DNA of 64,000 nucleotides from Thalassobacillus pellis. GTDB taxonomy: Bacteria; Bacillota; Bacilli; Bacillales; Halobacillaceae. Shown one piece after another: positions 32,826 to 41,122 of this stretch. The first letter of the stretch is position 1. Each line of letters opens with the position of its first letter. The notes below the pieces were generated by a model. It made no database searches and had not been told where the DNA came from. It saw nothing but the letters and a program-made list of their open reading frames with translations. A program made the translations under genes and the position numbers. The stretch lies in contig NZ_JAFBDO010000001.1 of assembly GCF_016908295.1 (NCBI RefSeq), positions 620,001 through 684,000 of the forward strand, given 5' to 3'.

Positions 32826-33910
32826 CACCGAACGTGGCCAGAAGCACTCGCAAGATGCTGTTCCTCGATGGCCGTATCTTCTTTCTCGTTCTCTTGTCGG
32901 CCAGTCCGAACTGGCGCTAACCAGAAGGTGAACCAGGAACCTTCTTTAATGATCGGATCAAGGTCGAGGACTTTCATGCTGCCTTTATCTGTGAGTTTTT
33001 CAAGTTCACTTTGTTTAGGCAGGGCATATAAGTTAGAATGCGCCACGAAAAAGCTGTTAAATGCGGAAGAGAAAGCCTCGCCATACTCTGTCTCGTTCAA
33101 AGGTGTGATTACTGAAATAAGACCTTCCTCCTTCAGGTTTCCATTGATTTTCTGTAGCAGGTCCCCGCGTTCTTCCGGATGGACATAATGGAAAACATTG
33201 TGGAGGAGGATCATATCGACCTGGCCATCATCATAGCTCCATTCCTCGAGATCGCCGACTTCGAAACTAAGATTCGGATAATCTTTGGATTGCAGCTTTG
33301 CACTTTCAATCACTTTTTCATTGATATCAACACCGATCATTTTGATATCGGGAAAATTGCGTGCAAGCTTGCGGAGATAACCCCCATGTCCGCAGCCGAG
33401 GTCAACAATGGTCCGTACGCTTTGCTCCCTGACTTTCCTTTTGATTTTACGGATGGCAAAATGCTCTAGCAATGCAGAGGTCTCCGCAACGACTCCTCCG
33501 TATTCCTCATGATCGAAAGTTGTCCGCTTATGGGAACGCATGATTTTCGGATAAGCCAGTAAGGTCGGTAAATGGAGCTCCATCATTTCTTTTAAAAGCG
33601 CCGGGACACCAGGTCCGTTATTCTCCATCAAAGAACTGCATCGTTTTTTGGAGGTGCGGAAACGATTGTGTTTCTTCTTTTTTAAATGTTTTAAAGCCAC
33701 GCCGACGTTCACCCAGGCTTCCAGCAAATCCTCTGGGTAATTTGTTTTATATGAAACCTCTTCAACCGTCGCGGGATGCCTGAACGCTTCGAACAGATCC
33801 ATTTCAGAGCCTACATACGCGTGCCAGCTGTATAAGAATGCTTCATTTTTTTTCATCCATTTCCGCGCCTGCATGGCATTCGTCCATTCACTCTTCATCT
33901 CTTTCCACAC
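32825..33910 (-). CDS. Class I SAM-dependent methyltransferase
   Basis: The 361-residue protein has a helical N-terminal half (1-165) resembling the winged dimerisation domain of small-molecule O-methyltransferases, e.g. LFEAFRHPATVEEVSYKTNY. The Rossmann SAM domain follows (166-300) with motif I VDLGCGHGGYLRKLA, acidic loop IGVDIN, and VDMILLHNVFHYVHPEE. The C-terminus is charged. It is about 100 bp downstream of an FAD monooxygenase gene; the two could modify one small aromatic or quinone-like metabolite. Substrate unknown. Confidence 0.85.
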   Translation of the reverse strand: MWKEMKSEWTNAMQARKWMKKNEAFLYSWHAYVGSEMDLFEAFRHPATVEEVSYKTNYPEDLLEAWVNVGVALKHLKKKKHNRFRTSKKRCSSLMENNGPGVPALLKEMMELHLPTLLAYPKIMRSHKRTTFDHEEYGGVVAETSALLEHFAIRKIKRKVREQSVRTIVDLGCGHGGYLRKLARNFPDIKMIGVDINEKVIESAKLQSKDYPNLSFEVGDLEEWSYDDGQVDMILLHNVFHYVHPEERGDLLQKINGNLKEEGLISVITPLNETEYGEAFSSAFNSFFVAHSNLYALPKQSELEKLTDKGSMKVLDLDPIIKEGSWFTFWLAPVRTGRQENEKEDTAIEEQHLASASGHVR

Positions 33911-33915
33911 CTTTC

Positions 33916-34014
33916 ACTGTAAATTCCTGGTTCTCACGGGGTGTTGTCTGCTGTAAAAAACTGGTTCTCACGGGGGGCACTTCATCTTGTAAATTTTTGG
34001 TTCTCGCGGGGTGC
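33916..34014 (-). repeat. Three tandem GGTTCTCACGGGGTG repeats between the monooxygenase and methyltransferase genes
   Basis: Copies at 33929, 33963 and 33999 are 34 and 36 bp apart. Each is preceded on the plus strand by TGTAAA plus A/T bases. On the minus strand the unit reads CACCCCG(T/C)GAGAACCA-N-(A/T)TTTACA. The repeats fill the whole spacer between the stop of one gene and the start of the next. Confidence 0.85.
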
Positions 34015-34015
34015 T

Positions 34016-35317
34016 CTATTTTTTCCAGGGGTAGTCTTGGAAGTGGTGGTTCAATTGCTGTGTGTCTGTAATGGTTTGTTTTCGTGCTGGGAAAGCTCCT
34101 GCCTGGATCGCTCTGTCCACAATGGAAAAATCCCACTTCCCAAGGCCGGAAATGTTCAGCATCTGCTTTTCGTGCAGTTTATCGTCCTCACACATCCTTT
34201 CGACCGCTTTCATACGGAGCCTTCGCCACCATTCATAAGGGTAAGAATAGACGATTGCCGACAAGTGGCTCAGTTTCAGTAAAAATTCGACGTGTGGGCG
34301 GCGCACCTGTTCATAATCAGCCAAATACTCGTGGTAATGTCTGCCTGTCTCTTTACACCATGCCACCAGCTCTCCTAATACGTCTGCATCCTGAATAGCA
34401 AGATTCATCCCCTCACCTGCCATAGGATGAACCGTGTGAGCCGCATCACCGATCAACGCTATATTTCCAGTCACATATTTATCGACATGGTACGTATAAG
34501 GAATCATCAGCTGTATCTTTTTCCATTCTTTTATCGCCTTCACGTGTTCCTTGAGCCGCGGTTCGAGACTGCCATATGCACGATAAACGTACTCAAGCCC
34601 TTTCTCCTTGATTTGCTTGTATTCCCCAGCTTTAATTAAGTAAACGGTGCGGACTTCGTTATCCGGCAAAGGAAACATGCCCAACAGACAGCGATTTGTC
34701 GTGACGATTTTTCCTTCGATGAAATCATCCGGCCTTGGGATGGTCACTGTAAGAAAATGATGGTTATAATCAGTCCGGTTGACTGAGACTCCCATCGCTT
34801 CCCGGGTTGGAGAACTACGGCCTTCCGCACCCACATATACATCAGCCTCAACAAATTTCTTATCCTTGTTCCATTTGATTGCGGCCTTACCGTTTTCAAA
34901 TCCGAGAAACCTGGCACCAGCCAGGTAGTGAAAGTATTCCGGAAACTGTTCTCCTTTTTCTTTCAGGATTGCCTTGATCCGGTCATGGGGAATCATGAGC
35001 GCATAATCAAAGTCACCTGCGAGACGATTGTAAGTGAGCTTCGTATTACTGATTTCCTCCAGCCAGCCGGACGAATGGCGGATCACTTCCTGAAACTCGA
35101 GATCCTCAATTTTATTTCCATATTCGTGAACATCAGAAAGAACTCCCAGACTGTCAAGGATATTTATGGTTTTAGGCTGAAGAAGTTCTCCTTTATATAA
35201 AGGGGATGTTTTATCGAGCTGCTCTGCAACGGTCACATGGACCCCGCGGCTGGCAAGCTTTACTGCCAGTGCAAGTCCTCCCACACCGCCGCCAGCCACA
35301 AACACTTCAGTATGCAA
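34016..35317 (-). CDS. FAD-dependent monooxygenase (UbiH/PHBH fold)
   Basis: The 433-residue flavoprotein has the N-terminal Rossmann motif GGGVGGLALAVKLASRGVHV, the central DVYVGAEGRSSPTREAMG (DG-like motif) and the second FAD motif NIALIGDAAHTVHPMAGEGM, the classic set of aromatic hydroxylases of the p-hydroxybenzoate hydroxylase fold. The C-terminal 90 residues are Arg rich. Paired with a methyltransferase gene, it may hydroxylate an aromatic or quinone substrate that is then methylated. Squalene or geranylgeranyl reductase-like activity is an alternative. Confidence 0.87.
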   Translation of the reverse strand: MHTEVFVAGGGVGGLALAVKLASRGVHVTVAEQLDKTSPLYKGELLQPKTINILDSLGVLSDVHEYGNKIEDLEFQEVIRHSSGWLEEISNTKLTYNRLAGDFDYALMIPHDRIKAILKEKGEQFPEYFHYLAGARFLGFENGKAAIKWNKDKKFVEADVYVGAEGRSSPTREAMGVSVNRTDYNHHFLTVTIPRPDDFIEGKIVTTNRCLLGMFPLPDNEVRTVYLIKAGEYKQIKEKGLEYVYRAYGSLEPRLKEHVKAIKEWKKIQLMIPYTYHVDKYVTGNIALIGDAAHTVHPMAGEGMNLAIQDADVLGELVAWCKETGRHYHEYLADYEQVRRPHVEFLLKLSHLSAIVYSYPYEWWRRLRMKAVERMCEDDKLHEKQMLNISGLGKWDFSIVDRAIQAGAFPARKQTITDTQQLNHHFQDYPWKK

Positions 35318-35467
35318 ACTGCCTTCCCCCTTTATTACTTACTGTTTAATACCTTCTTCCACAAAATGCCTCTTAAAAAACTTGCAGAAGCATATTCATG
35401 GCTCGTGTAAAAAAAATACACAGCAGAAAAACTCGGCTTGTCGCCAAATCCATATGTCTCGAATGCG

Positions 35468-35522
35468 TTAGTTTACTTATACTTTAATCTTTTTACATAC
35501 TTAAACTTTCTTAAAATGCAAA
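35468..35522. repeat. 55-bp A/T-rich element, copy 2
   Basis: Full-length match to 30881-30936. The terminal palindrome is one base off (ACTTT-CTT-AAAAT). It lies between the epuA-like gene end and the monooxygenase start. Confidence 0.55.
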
Positions 35523-35560
35523 AAAAGCTATCCTGCATCAGCAGGACAGCGCTTGTTTTC
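35521..35560 (-). terminator. Terminator of the mbl-flhO-flhP-epuA operon
   Basis: AGCTATCCTGC/GCAGGACAGCGCT forms the stem, preceded by six A residues that give the T tract on the minus strand. Confidence 0.85.
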
Positions 35561-35566
35561 AAAAAA

Positions 35567-35881
35567 TTATTCGGTTTTGAATGCGATGTTCCAAATACGT
35601 TCCCATGTGGAAATGTCAAGGACGTCCAGCGGTTCTCCGTTCCCGATGACACCATATCCAACAATCAGTCCCACCAGGAGGGCTACAACGCAAAGCACCA
35701 GCACGATGATGACACGCAGCCAAATCGGCAGAATTCTGCGTACCGGCTTTCGTTCTTTCCGGCTCTGCTTGTCTTTTCGATCAGCTTTCGGTTCTTTATT
35801 GGCTGGTTCGTGCCCTTTTTGCTCTATCGTTTTTTGTTTATTTTGTTTCCGAGTGGGCTTGTTCTTCTCCAGGGTAGGCAT
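35567..35881 (-). CDS. EpuA-like small membrane protein (often mislabelled RNA polymerase beta subunit)
   Basis: The 104-residue protein has a highly charged N-terminal half (Lys/Glu/Arg, 1-50), one membrane helix (LPIWLRVIIVLVLCVVALLV, about 52-75) and a short outside tail VIGNGEPLDVLDISTWERIW. This arrangement is the PF11772/EpuA family. The RNA polymerase label found in databases comes from fusion annotations and is not supported by sequence here. It is 20 bp after flhP and the last gene of that operon. Confidence 0.82.
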   Translation of the reverse strand: MPTLEKNKPTRKQNKQKTIEQKGHEPANKEPKADRKDKQSRKERKPVRRILPIWLRVIIVLVLCVVALLVGLIVGYGVIGNGEPLDVLDISTWERIWNIAFKTE

Positions 35882-35900
35882 AAAAAATGACTCCTTATGG

Positions 35901-36731
35901 TTATGATCTCAGTTGATTGACCAGTCCGCTCATTTGGTCATTCAGCGATATGGACCGTCCATTAAACTGGTAGGCTCGCTGTGCCATCAACATATCGGTC
36001 ATCTGCTTTGAAATGTCGACATTAGAAGATTCGAGAGCACCGCTTTTTATCTGTACGTTACCGCGGTTTGCAATTTGAATTATTTCATCAGCTGCAAATC
36101 CAAGCTCGTCCATATCCGGAAGACGGAATTTATTGCCTCCAGCCGCTTCCAATAGACGAGGTCGTACAGCTTCGACGATTTCAATGCGTCCTTCTGCGGT
36201 TTCTCCTTGCGGCCTATCTACTATAATCATACCATCTTCCTCTATGGATATTCCATTAAAAGCCCCTTCAATGATTATCGGGCCATTTTCCCCCAGAAGT
36301 GCATGGCCATTAGCATCCGTCAGCATTGTCTGCCCGTTTCCTATTTGACTAAGGTAGAAATTGCCAGACCTGGTAAATTGCGTTTCGGTGCCTCCCGGAG
36401 TCTGTACCTCCACCTGAAATAACTGATTATCTGTAAGGAGAGCAGCATCTAAGGCTCTATCTGTCACCTGTATGTTGCCGCGAGTAAGATCAATGCTGAT
36501 CTGCCCAAGCTTAGCCCCTGCGCCGACACGGATTCCTTCCGGTGTATTCCGTGGTGCGTCGGGATTTTGTTCATCCACATTATCCATCTGTTGAAACAGC
36601 AAGGAGGAGAAGTCTGCATGGCGCGTCTTGTACCCTGGTGTATTCGTGTTGGCGAGGTTATGGCCGATCATATCAAGTTTATTCTGCAGCTGCCCCATCG
36701 TTACAGCTGCCTGAATCATCATCCTGGACAT
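35901..36731 (-). CDS. flhP: Flagellar hook-basal body rod protein FlhP
   Basis: The 276-residue FlgG-type rod protein has the N-terminal rod motif (MSRMMIQAAVTMGQLQNKLD, then IGHNLANTNTPGYKT) and the C-terminal coiled segment (GALESSNVDISKQMTDMLMA, then QRAYQFNGRSI). In B. subtilis FlhO and FlhP form the distal rod. It follows flhO by 11 bp. No type III signal beyond the rod motif is needed. Confidence 0.92.
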   Translation of the reverse strand: MSRMMIQAAVTMGQLQNKLDMIGHNLANTNTPGYKTRHADFSSLLFQQMDNVDEQNPDAPRNTPEGIRVGAGAKLGQISIDLTRGNIQVTDRALDAALLTDNQLFQVEVQTPGGTETQFTRSGNFYLSQIGNGQTMLTDANGHALLGENGPIIIEGAFNGISIEEDGMIIVDRPQGETAEGRIEIVEAVRPRLLEAAGGNKFRLPDMDELGFAADEIIQIANRGNVQIKSGALESSNVDISKQMTDMLMAQRAYQFNGRSISLNDQMSGLVNQLRS

Positions 36732-36742
36732 TCTGCTCTCCC

Positions 36743-37558
36743 TTATCTAACCCTGCCGATTTCGTTGACGGCTTTATCCATACTTTGGTCATATGCTTTC
36801 AGTACGCGTTGATTCAATTCAAAATTACGGTATGTATTCATCATTTCTGTCATTGTTTTGGCTGGATCGACATTCGAACGTTCCAGATGATTCTGACGGA
36901 CAGTAAACTCGGCACCTGGTGTCTCGCGGGCGTCAGCGATTTCACCTTCTGCCCGAAACAGACCATTTCCTTCTTTCACAAATTCTGAAGCATCAGGAGT
37001 ATAGCCGATGCCAAGGGCAGCTTCGTTACCTGCAAAAGAAACGACTCCTTCCGAGGATACGTTAAACTCCATTCCGCCTGTTTGAATCGGATTACCATCC
37101 TGGTCGAGAACATAATATCCTTCTCCACTAACTAAAAAGCCTTGTCCATCTACAGTAAAGTTGCCATTACGCGTGTACCGCTGTTGACCTGCTTCATTTT
37201 GAACCGTGAAGAACAAAGCTCCGTTCTCATCCGGGAGATCCCCGTTGATAATCGCCATGTCGGTGGCAACCCCCGTTTCACGGATGTCTCCCTGAGTAAA
37301 GTCCGGTATCGTCTCCTGCAGGTATGTCCCTGTATTCAGAGTGCCAATTTCCTTATGTAATGGAACATGAAGTCCCTTGCCAGCAGGAAATTGATTCGCT
37401 TCCACACGCTCCATCAAAAGCTCAGGAAAAGCACGCATGACCCCTTGGTCCGCTTTGTAGCCAGGTGTGTGCATATTGGCCATATTATTGGATAAAGCTT
37501 CTTGACGGCGCTGCTGAGCCAGCATACCGGACGCAGCGGTGTAGAATCCTCTCAACAA
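36743..37558 (-). CDS. flhO: Flagellar hook-basal body rod protein FlhO
   Basis: The 271-residue protein begins MLRGFYTAASGMLAQQRRQE and has SNNMANMHTPGYKADQGVMR, nearly the B. subtilis FlhO sequence, and ends with the rod C-terminal motif NVDPAKTMTEMMNTYRNFEL. It lies 18 bp after mbl, so rod genes here are read from the mbl transcript. Confidence 0.93.
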   Translation of the reverse strand: MLRGFYTAASGMLAQQRRQEALSNNMANMHTPGYKADQGVMRAFPELLMERVEANQFPAGKGLHVPLHKEIGTLNTGTYLQETIPDFTQGDIRETGVATDMAIINGDLPDENGALFFTVQNEAGQQRYTRNGNFTVDGQGFLVSGEGYYVLDQDGNPIQTGGMEFNVSSEGVVSFAGNEAALGIGYTPDASEFVKEGNGLFRAEGEIADARETPGAEFTVRQNHLERSNVDPAKTMTEMMNTYRNFELNQRVLKAYDQSMDKAVNEIGRVR

Positions 37559-37576
37559 GGGAAATCGCTCCTTTTA

Positions 37577-38578
37577 TCAGCTGATTTTATTTTTCGCGAC
37601 TTTATCGATGTTTTCAAGCATGATGCCCGTGCCTTTAGCAACGCAGTTCATCGGTTCTTCGGCTACAAGAACAGGGACTTTCAATTCATCCGCAAGCAGC
37701 TGATCGATACCATGAAGCAGCGCACCGCCGCCTGTCATAATAACGCCCCGGTCTATGATATCCGCAGAAAGCTCTGGCGGTGTCCGTTCCAGCACGGATT
37801 TGGCAGCTTGTACAATCACCATAACGGACTCTCTAAGTGCAGATTCGATTTCTGAAGAGTTTACAGTTATGGTCCGCGGCAGTCCGGATACCATATCACG
37901 ACCGCGAATATCGATCTCCTCTTTACGAGATCCAGGAAATACAGTAGCGACCTTCATTTTGATTTCTTCTGCTGTGCGCTCACCAATCAGCAGCTTGTAA
38001 TGCTTTTTAATGTAATTCAAAATTTCGTGGTCAAACTTATCACCGGCCATTTTGATCGAGGATGCGGTCACAATGTCGCCCATCGATAGTACCGCGACAT
38101 CCGTCGTACCTCCGCCGATATCAACGACCATGTTTCCGCTCGGCTGAAATATTTCCATTCCGGCGCCAATTGCAGCCACTTTCGGTTCTTCTTCTAAGTA
38201 AATCTTTTTCCCGCCTGATTTCTCAGCGGCTTCCCTGATCGCTTTCTGCTCGACTTTTGTGATATTCGTCGGACAGCATATCAACATGCGCGGCTTTGAT
38301 AGAAAGCCCCGCACGTTGATTTTGTTTATGAAATGCCGAAGCATCGCTTCTGTAACGTCAAAGTCGGCAATCACACCATCCTTTAGCGGTCTGATGGCTT
38401 CAATATTTCCCGGCGTACGTCCCACCATGCGGCGTGCATCCTCGCCGACTTCCAAAACTTTTCCAGTATTGCGGTCCATCGCTACTACAGAAGGCTCATC
38501 AAGAATGATTCCTTTTCCGCGTACGTGGATCAATACATTAGCAGTACCTAGGTCTATTCCAATATCTCTGGCAAACAT
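37577..38578 (-). CDS. mbl: Cell shape protein Mbl (MreB paralogue)
   Basis: Mbl is a bacterial actin that guides lateral cell wall synthesis. The 333-residue product has the actin-family phosphate 1 loop DIGIDLGTANVLIHV, phosphate 2 VVDIGGGTTDVAVLS and the adenosine motif IIDRGVIMTGGGALLHGIDQ. Its length equals B. subtilis Mbl (333). The neighbours spoIIID and flhOP confirm Mbl over MreB. GGGAGG lies before the ATG. Confidence 0.96.
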   Translation of the reverse strand: MFARDIGIDLGTANVLIHVRGKGIILDEPSVVAMDRNTGKVLEVGEDARRMVGRTPGNIEAIRPLKDGVIADFDVTEAMLRHFINKINVRGFLSKPRMLICCPTNITKVEQKAIREAAEKSGGKKIYLEEEPKVAAIGAGMEIFQPSGNMVVDIGGGTTDVAVLSMGDIVTASSIKMAGDKFDHEILNYIKKHYKLLIGERTAEEIKMKVATVFPGSRKEEIDIRGRDMVSGLPRTITVNSSEIESALRESVMVIVQAAKSVLERTPPELSADIIDRGVIMTGGGALLHGIDQLLADELKVPVLVAEEPMNCVAKGTGIMLENIDKVAKNKIS

Positions 38579-38745
38579 TAGGTTGATCCTCCCTGTTCAT
38601 ACAAAAGACTATTATCGCATCCGTCCGAAAACTTCACGCATCTAATGTTATATTCTATCACAAAACTACGACATTCGTCGCACTTGTTATGAAAAAAACT
38701 TTCCACAAATTAACTAAATTATACAAAAAGGGAGAATCGATTTAC

Positions 38746-39033
38746 TTATTGGGAGGGCTGTACCGGCTGATTCGATTCTGGCTGCAGTTTCATCTGGTAC
38801 TTTCGTTTCGTAGCTTCACCGCCTCGAAGGTGACGGATTTCCTTATGATAATCGAGGATTTTCTTTACCTGGACCGCCATCTCCGGATTTAATTCCGGAA
38901 GCCGTTCTGTCAGGTCCTTATGAACCGTACTTTTGGACACACCGAATTCTTTTGCGATGACACGTACCGTTTTTTTTGTTTCCACAATGTATTCCCCTAT
39001 CTTGATGGTCCTCTCTTTGATGTAGTCATGCAC
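38746..39033 (-). CDS. spoIIID: Sporulation transcription factor SpoIIID
   Basis: The 95-residue DNA-binding protein has the helix-turn-helix KTVRVIAKEFGVSKSTVHKD and a basic C-terminal tail (RGGEATKRKYQMK), as in B. subtilis SpoIIID (93). It controls SigmaE-dependent genes in the mother cell and switches toward SigmaK. TAGGAGGCG precedes the ATG. The gap of 167 bp to mbl should hold the mbl promoter. Confidence 0.96.
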   Translation of the reverse strand: MHDYIKERTIKIGEYIVETKKTVRVIAKEFGVSKSTVHKDLTERLPELNPEMAVQVKKILDYHKEIRHLRGGEATKRKYQMKLQPESNQPVQPSQ

Positions 39034-39100
39034 ATCACTCGCCTCCTAAGGTTGACTATCCAAGGTGTTATGAGACAAGGTGATTAACTTGGGGGATGTT

Positions 39101-39300
39101 ATGAGAAAAAAGCAGTCGACGGAAAAACGTTTCGCTTCTATGTTCGTATCGTGCACCTCGGATGCTGACCGAATGCTCGGTTATTTACATCATATTAATT
39201 CAAGAAGCGGATTATGTATGAAAAACCAGGCGACAAGTCCTTATTTTACTTGACTGAAGACGGCCAGGCCCCTTTCCATAAGTTATATGACTGTCCTTGA
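39101..39300 (+). pseudogene. Possible frameshifted small gene
   Basis: Two overlapping short frames look protein-like: 39101-39253 (50 codons from ATG after GGGGGA; MRKKQSTEKRFASMFVSCTS) and 39214-39300 in another frame (MYEKPGDKSLFYLTEDGQAP, then FHKLYDCP). Neither has a known family. Together they could be one small gene broken by a frameshift or a chance pair of frames. It lies on the strand opposite to spoIIID and spoIIQ. Confidence 0.25.
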
Positions 39301-39342
39301 ATATGAAATACTATGCATATTTATCCATTTTTTGGACAAATT

Positions 39343-39373
39343 AAAAAAAGCCGCGCAATGTACGCGGCTTTCT
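39343..39373 (-). terminator. Terminator of spoIIQ
   Basis: AGCCGCG/CGCGGCT with a short loop and flanking A/T tracts lies ten bases beyond the spoIIQ stop. Confidence 0.9.
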
Positions 39374-39378
39374 TTAAA

Positions 39379-40344
39379 TTAAGTTTGGGTTGTGGAAATG
39401 GAAGATTCAATATCATCGGCGACACCGTCATCACCTTGTTCAGCGCCTTCGCCGGTGTCTGTGCCTTCTTCACCTTCTGCAGGTGCATCAACATCTTCTT
39501 CTGTTCCAGACTCAGCACCATTATCCTGATCTTTAGATGGCTCGGTACCCTGCTCTTCAGAAGCTGGGTCTTCCTGACCTTCTGTTGCAGCATCGTCCTG
39601 TTCTTCCGTTGCATCAGCATCTTGCTCATCTTTAGCTTCTTCTTTAGCTTCTTCTTTAGCTTTATCAATTTCGCTAAGTGGCTTACCGAAGAATTCTTCT
39701 GGATTCAGAGCTTGATCGCCTTTGCGTACTTCGAAGTGAACATGGACACCGCTAGCTTGTCCGAATACGTTTCTGCCGGATGTTCCCAGGACATCACCTT
39801 GGGCCACTTCTGTCCCTGCTTCAACTTTGACTTCTCCTAGACTTGCATAGACAGTAGATACCTCACCGGCATGTTCAATAGTTACGACATTGCCATAAAG
39901 CGGATCTTCTTTTACCTCTGTAACTTGACCGGTCAATGCTGCCTTGACGTCGAACTTTTCGTCGTTCTTCGTGAAGTCGACACCTGTACTTTGGTAATAT
40001 TTATTTTCATACAATACAAGTGCGCTTTCTTGATCTTTTTCGGAAGCATCGTAATCATAGAACTTCGTTACAATTTGAGAATCCTCATCAACCGGCATTG
40101 CCAATTTTTCCTGTGACTCCATGACTGGGACAGCATCTTCACCGAATGGATCGTCTGTGACTACTTGATCATTGACATCGCTGTTCGGATTTTCTGCCAA
40201 ATCATTTCCTTGTTGCTGGTACCATAGAACCCCAGCTAGTACGATAGCTGCTATGGACAAATAAATCGCTGGATACATCCACTTCTTGCGTAACAAGCGT
40301 CGGAACTTCATTTTTGTGACGCCGTTTTTTTCTTCCTCTCTCAT
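39379..40344 (-). CDS. spoIIQ: Stage II sporulation protein SpoIIQ
   Basis: SpoIIQ is the forespore half of the engulfment zipper and channel, pairing with SpoIIIAH. The 321-residue protein has one membrane helix (25-42), then a LytM/M23 domain (about 105-225) with VHVHFEV (His201, His203). The first zinc ligand is lost: Ser119 in YYQSTGVDF stands where active M23 enzymes have His, as in B. subtilis SpoIIQ. The C-terminal 95 residues are an acidic low-complexity tail (Asp, Glu, Gly, Gln) not present in the 283-residue B. subtilis protein. GAGGTGAT precedes the ATG. Confidence 0.94.
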   Translation of the reverse strand: MREEEKNGVTKMKFRRLLRKKWMYPAIYLSIAAIVLAGVLWYQQQGNDLAENPNSDVNDQVVTDDPFGEDAVPVMESQEKLAMPVDEDSQIVTKFYDYDASEKDQESALVLYENKYYQSTGVDFTKNDEKFDVKAALTGQVTEVKEDPLYGNVVTIEHAGEVSTVYASLGEVKVEAGTEVAQGDVLGTSGRNVFGQASGVHVHFEVRKGDQALNPEEFFGKPLSEIDKAKEEAKEEAKDEQDADATEEQDDAATEGQEDPASEEQGTEPSKDQDNGAESGTEEDVDAPAEGEEGTDTGEGAEQGDDGVADDIESSISTTQT

Positions 40345-40365
40345 TTGTTCATCACCTCAGCAACC

Positions 40366-40394
40366 ATTCTGAGCAAAAAATCAGAGAGTTATAC
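40366..40394 (-). promoter_or_regulatory. Candidate SigmaF promoter of spoIIQ
   Basis: On the minus strand GTATA (40390-40394), 15 bp, then GCTCAGAAT (40366-40374) fits the SigmaF pattern GyATA-N15-GGnnAnAnT with one mismatch. It lies just 22 bp before the start codon. Confidence 0.45.
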
Positions 40395-40671
40395 ATCAAG
40401 TGGAAAAATTTTCTGTAAATATATCAGGAAAGTGAAAATGAACCTTGTTTGGCGTATGAATTACTTTACTTCCTGAAAGTTGGGAGAAGGGAAACAGCTC
40501 ATATGTCGGACATACGTCAAACCTTTAATCCCATAAGTCTGTATTAGACTTACTTGGGGGGTTTTTTATTTTCAGTTATTTTTTATAACGGAAAAGTGGG
40601 GCTGGGAAACAAATGAGTCTACAGAAAAAGTCCTTTATAATCGAAAGGAGATGTTGAAGTTTTTTGTTGAT

Positions 40672-40868
40672 ACTCACGAATCGCTTGCCGGCGGATGCTT
40701 GCCGCGGGCACGACCTCAGCTAACTTGGTCAAGAAGATCGCTTGACCAAGTGGATCTTCGGCACGCGCTGTTCCCGCAGGCGTCACCGCCTCTCGCTCAT
40801 CGTGGAATCAACCATGATATAACCGTATATCGTTATAAACTTTAATAGCGTCCAACCTAAAAAAGGGA
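40672..40868. repeat. Dispersed 194-bp intergenic element, copy 1
   Basis: The element begins ACTCACGAATCGCTTGCCGG, contains TGCTTGCCGCGGGCACG, the perfect stem CTTGGTCAAG/CTTGACCAAG (40723-40750), GTTCCCGCAGGCGTCACC, and ends in CTAAAAAAGG. A near-identical copy is at 55881 and a shorter one at 44995. The outer G/C-rich blocks also pair imperfectly, so the RNA or ssDNA could fold into one long hairpin. No protein is encoded. Confidence 0.88.
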
Positions 40869-41040
40869 TTTTCTTATACTTTGAGCTATAATATTTTTCT
40901 CTACGTTGAGGGAGCTTCTTTGCAAAAAAACACTACATAAAACCTCAAGAAGGTATAAAGGGAATAAAATCCCTTAAAATTAACTCAAAAGCGGAACCGC
41001 CTTGCCCACCCTTTACAAGCTTAAGCCGATCCTTAAACAC

Positions 41041-41080
41041 AAAAAAACCACGAAGAAAATCTATTTCTTCATGGTTTTTC
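41041..41080 (-). terminator. Terminator downstream of spoIID
   Basis: AAAACCACGAAGAAA/TTTCTTCATGGTTTT is followed by T residues. A related hairpin ends the atp operon at 56255. Confidence 0.8.
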
Positions 41081-41122
41081 ATTTCTAATAGGATTTCGGG
41101 ACATACCGGGAAAAATTTCCTG

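Noticed and set aside
35567-35881. RNA polymerase beta subunit annotation
   Set aside because: The protein is a 104-residue single-span membrane protein of the EpuA type with no RNA polymerase motif.
38579-39100. SigmaE promoters upstream of spoIIID and mbl
   Set aside because: CATAACA-like sequences exist but no -35 at the right spacing could be read with confidence.
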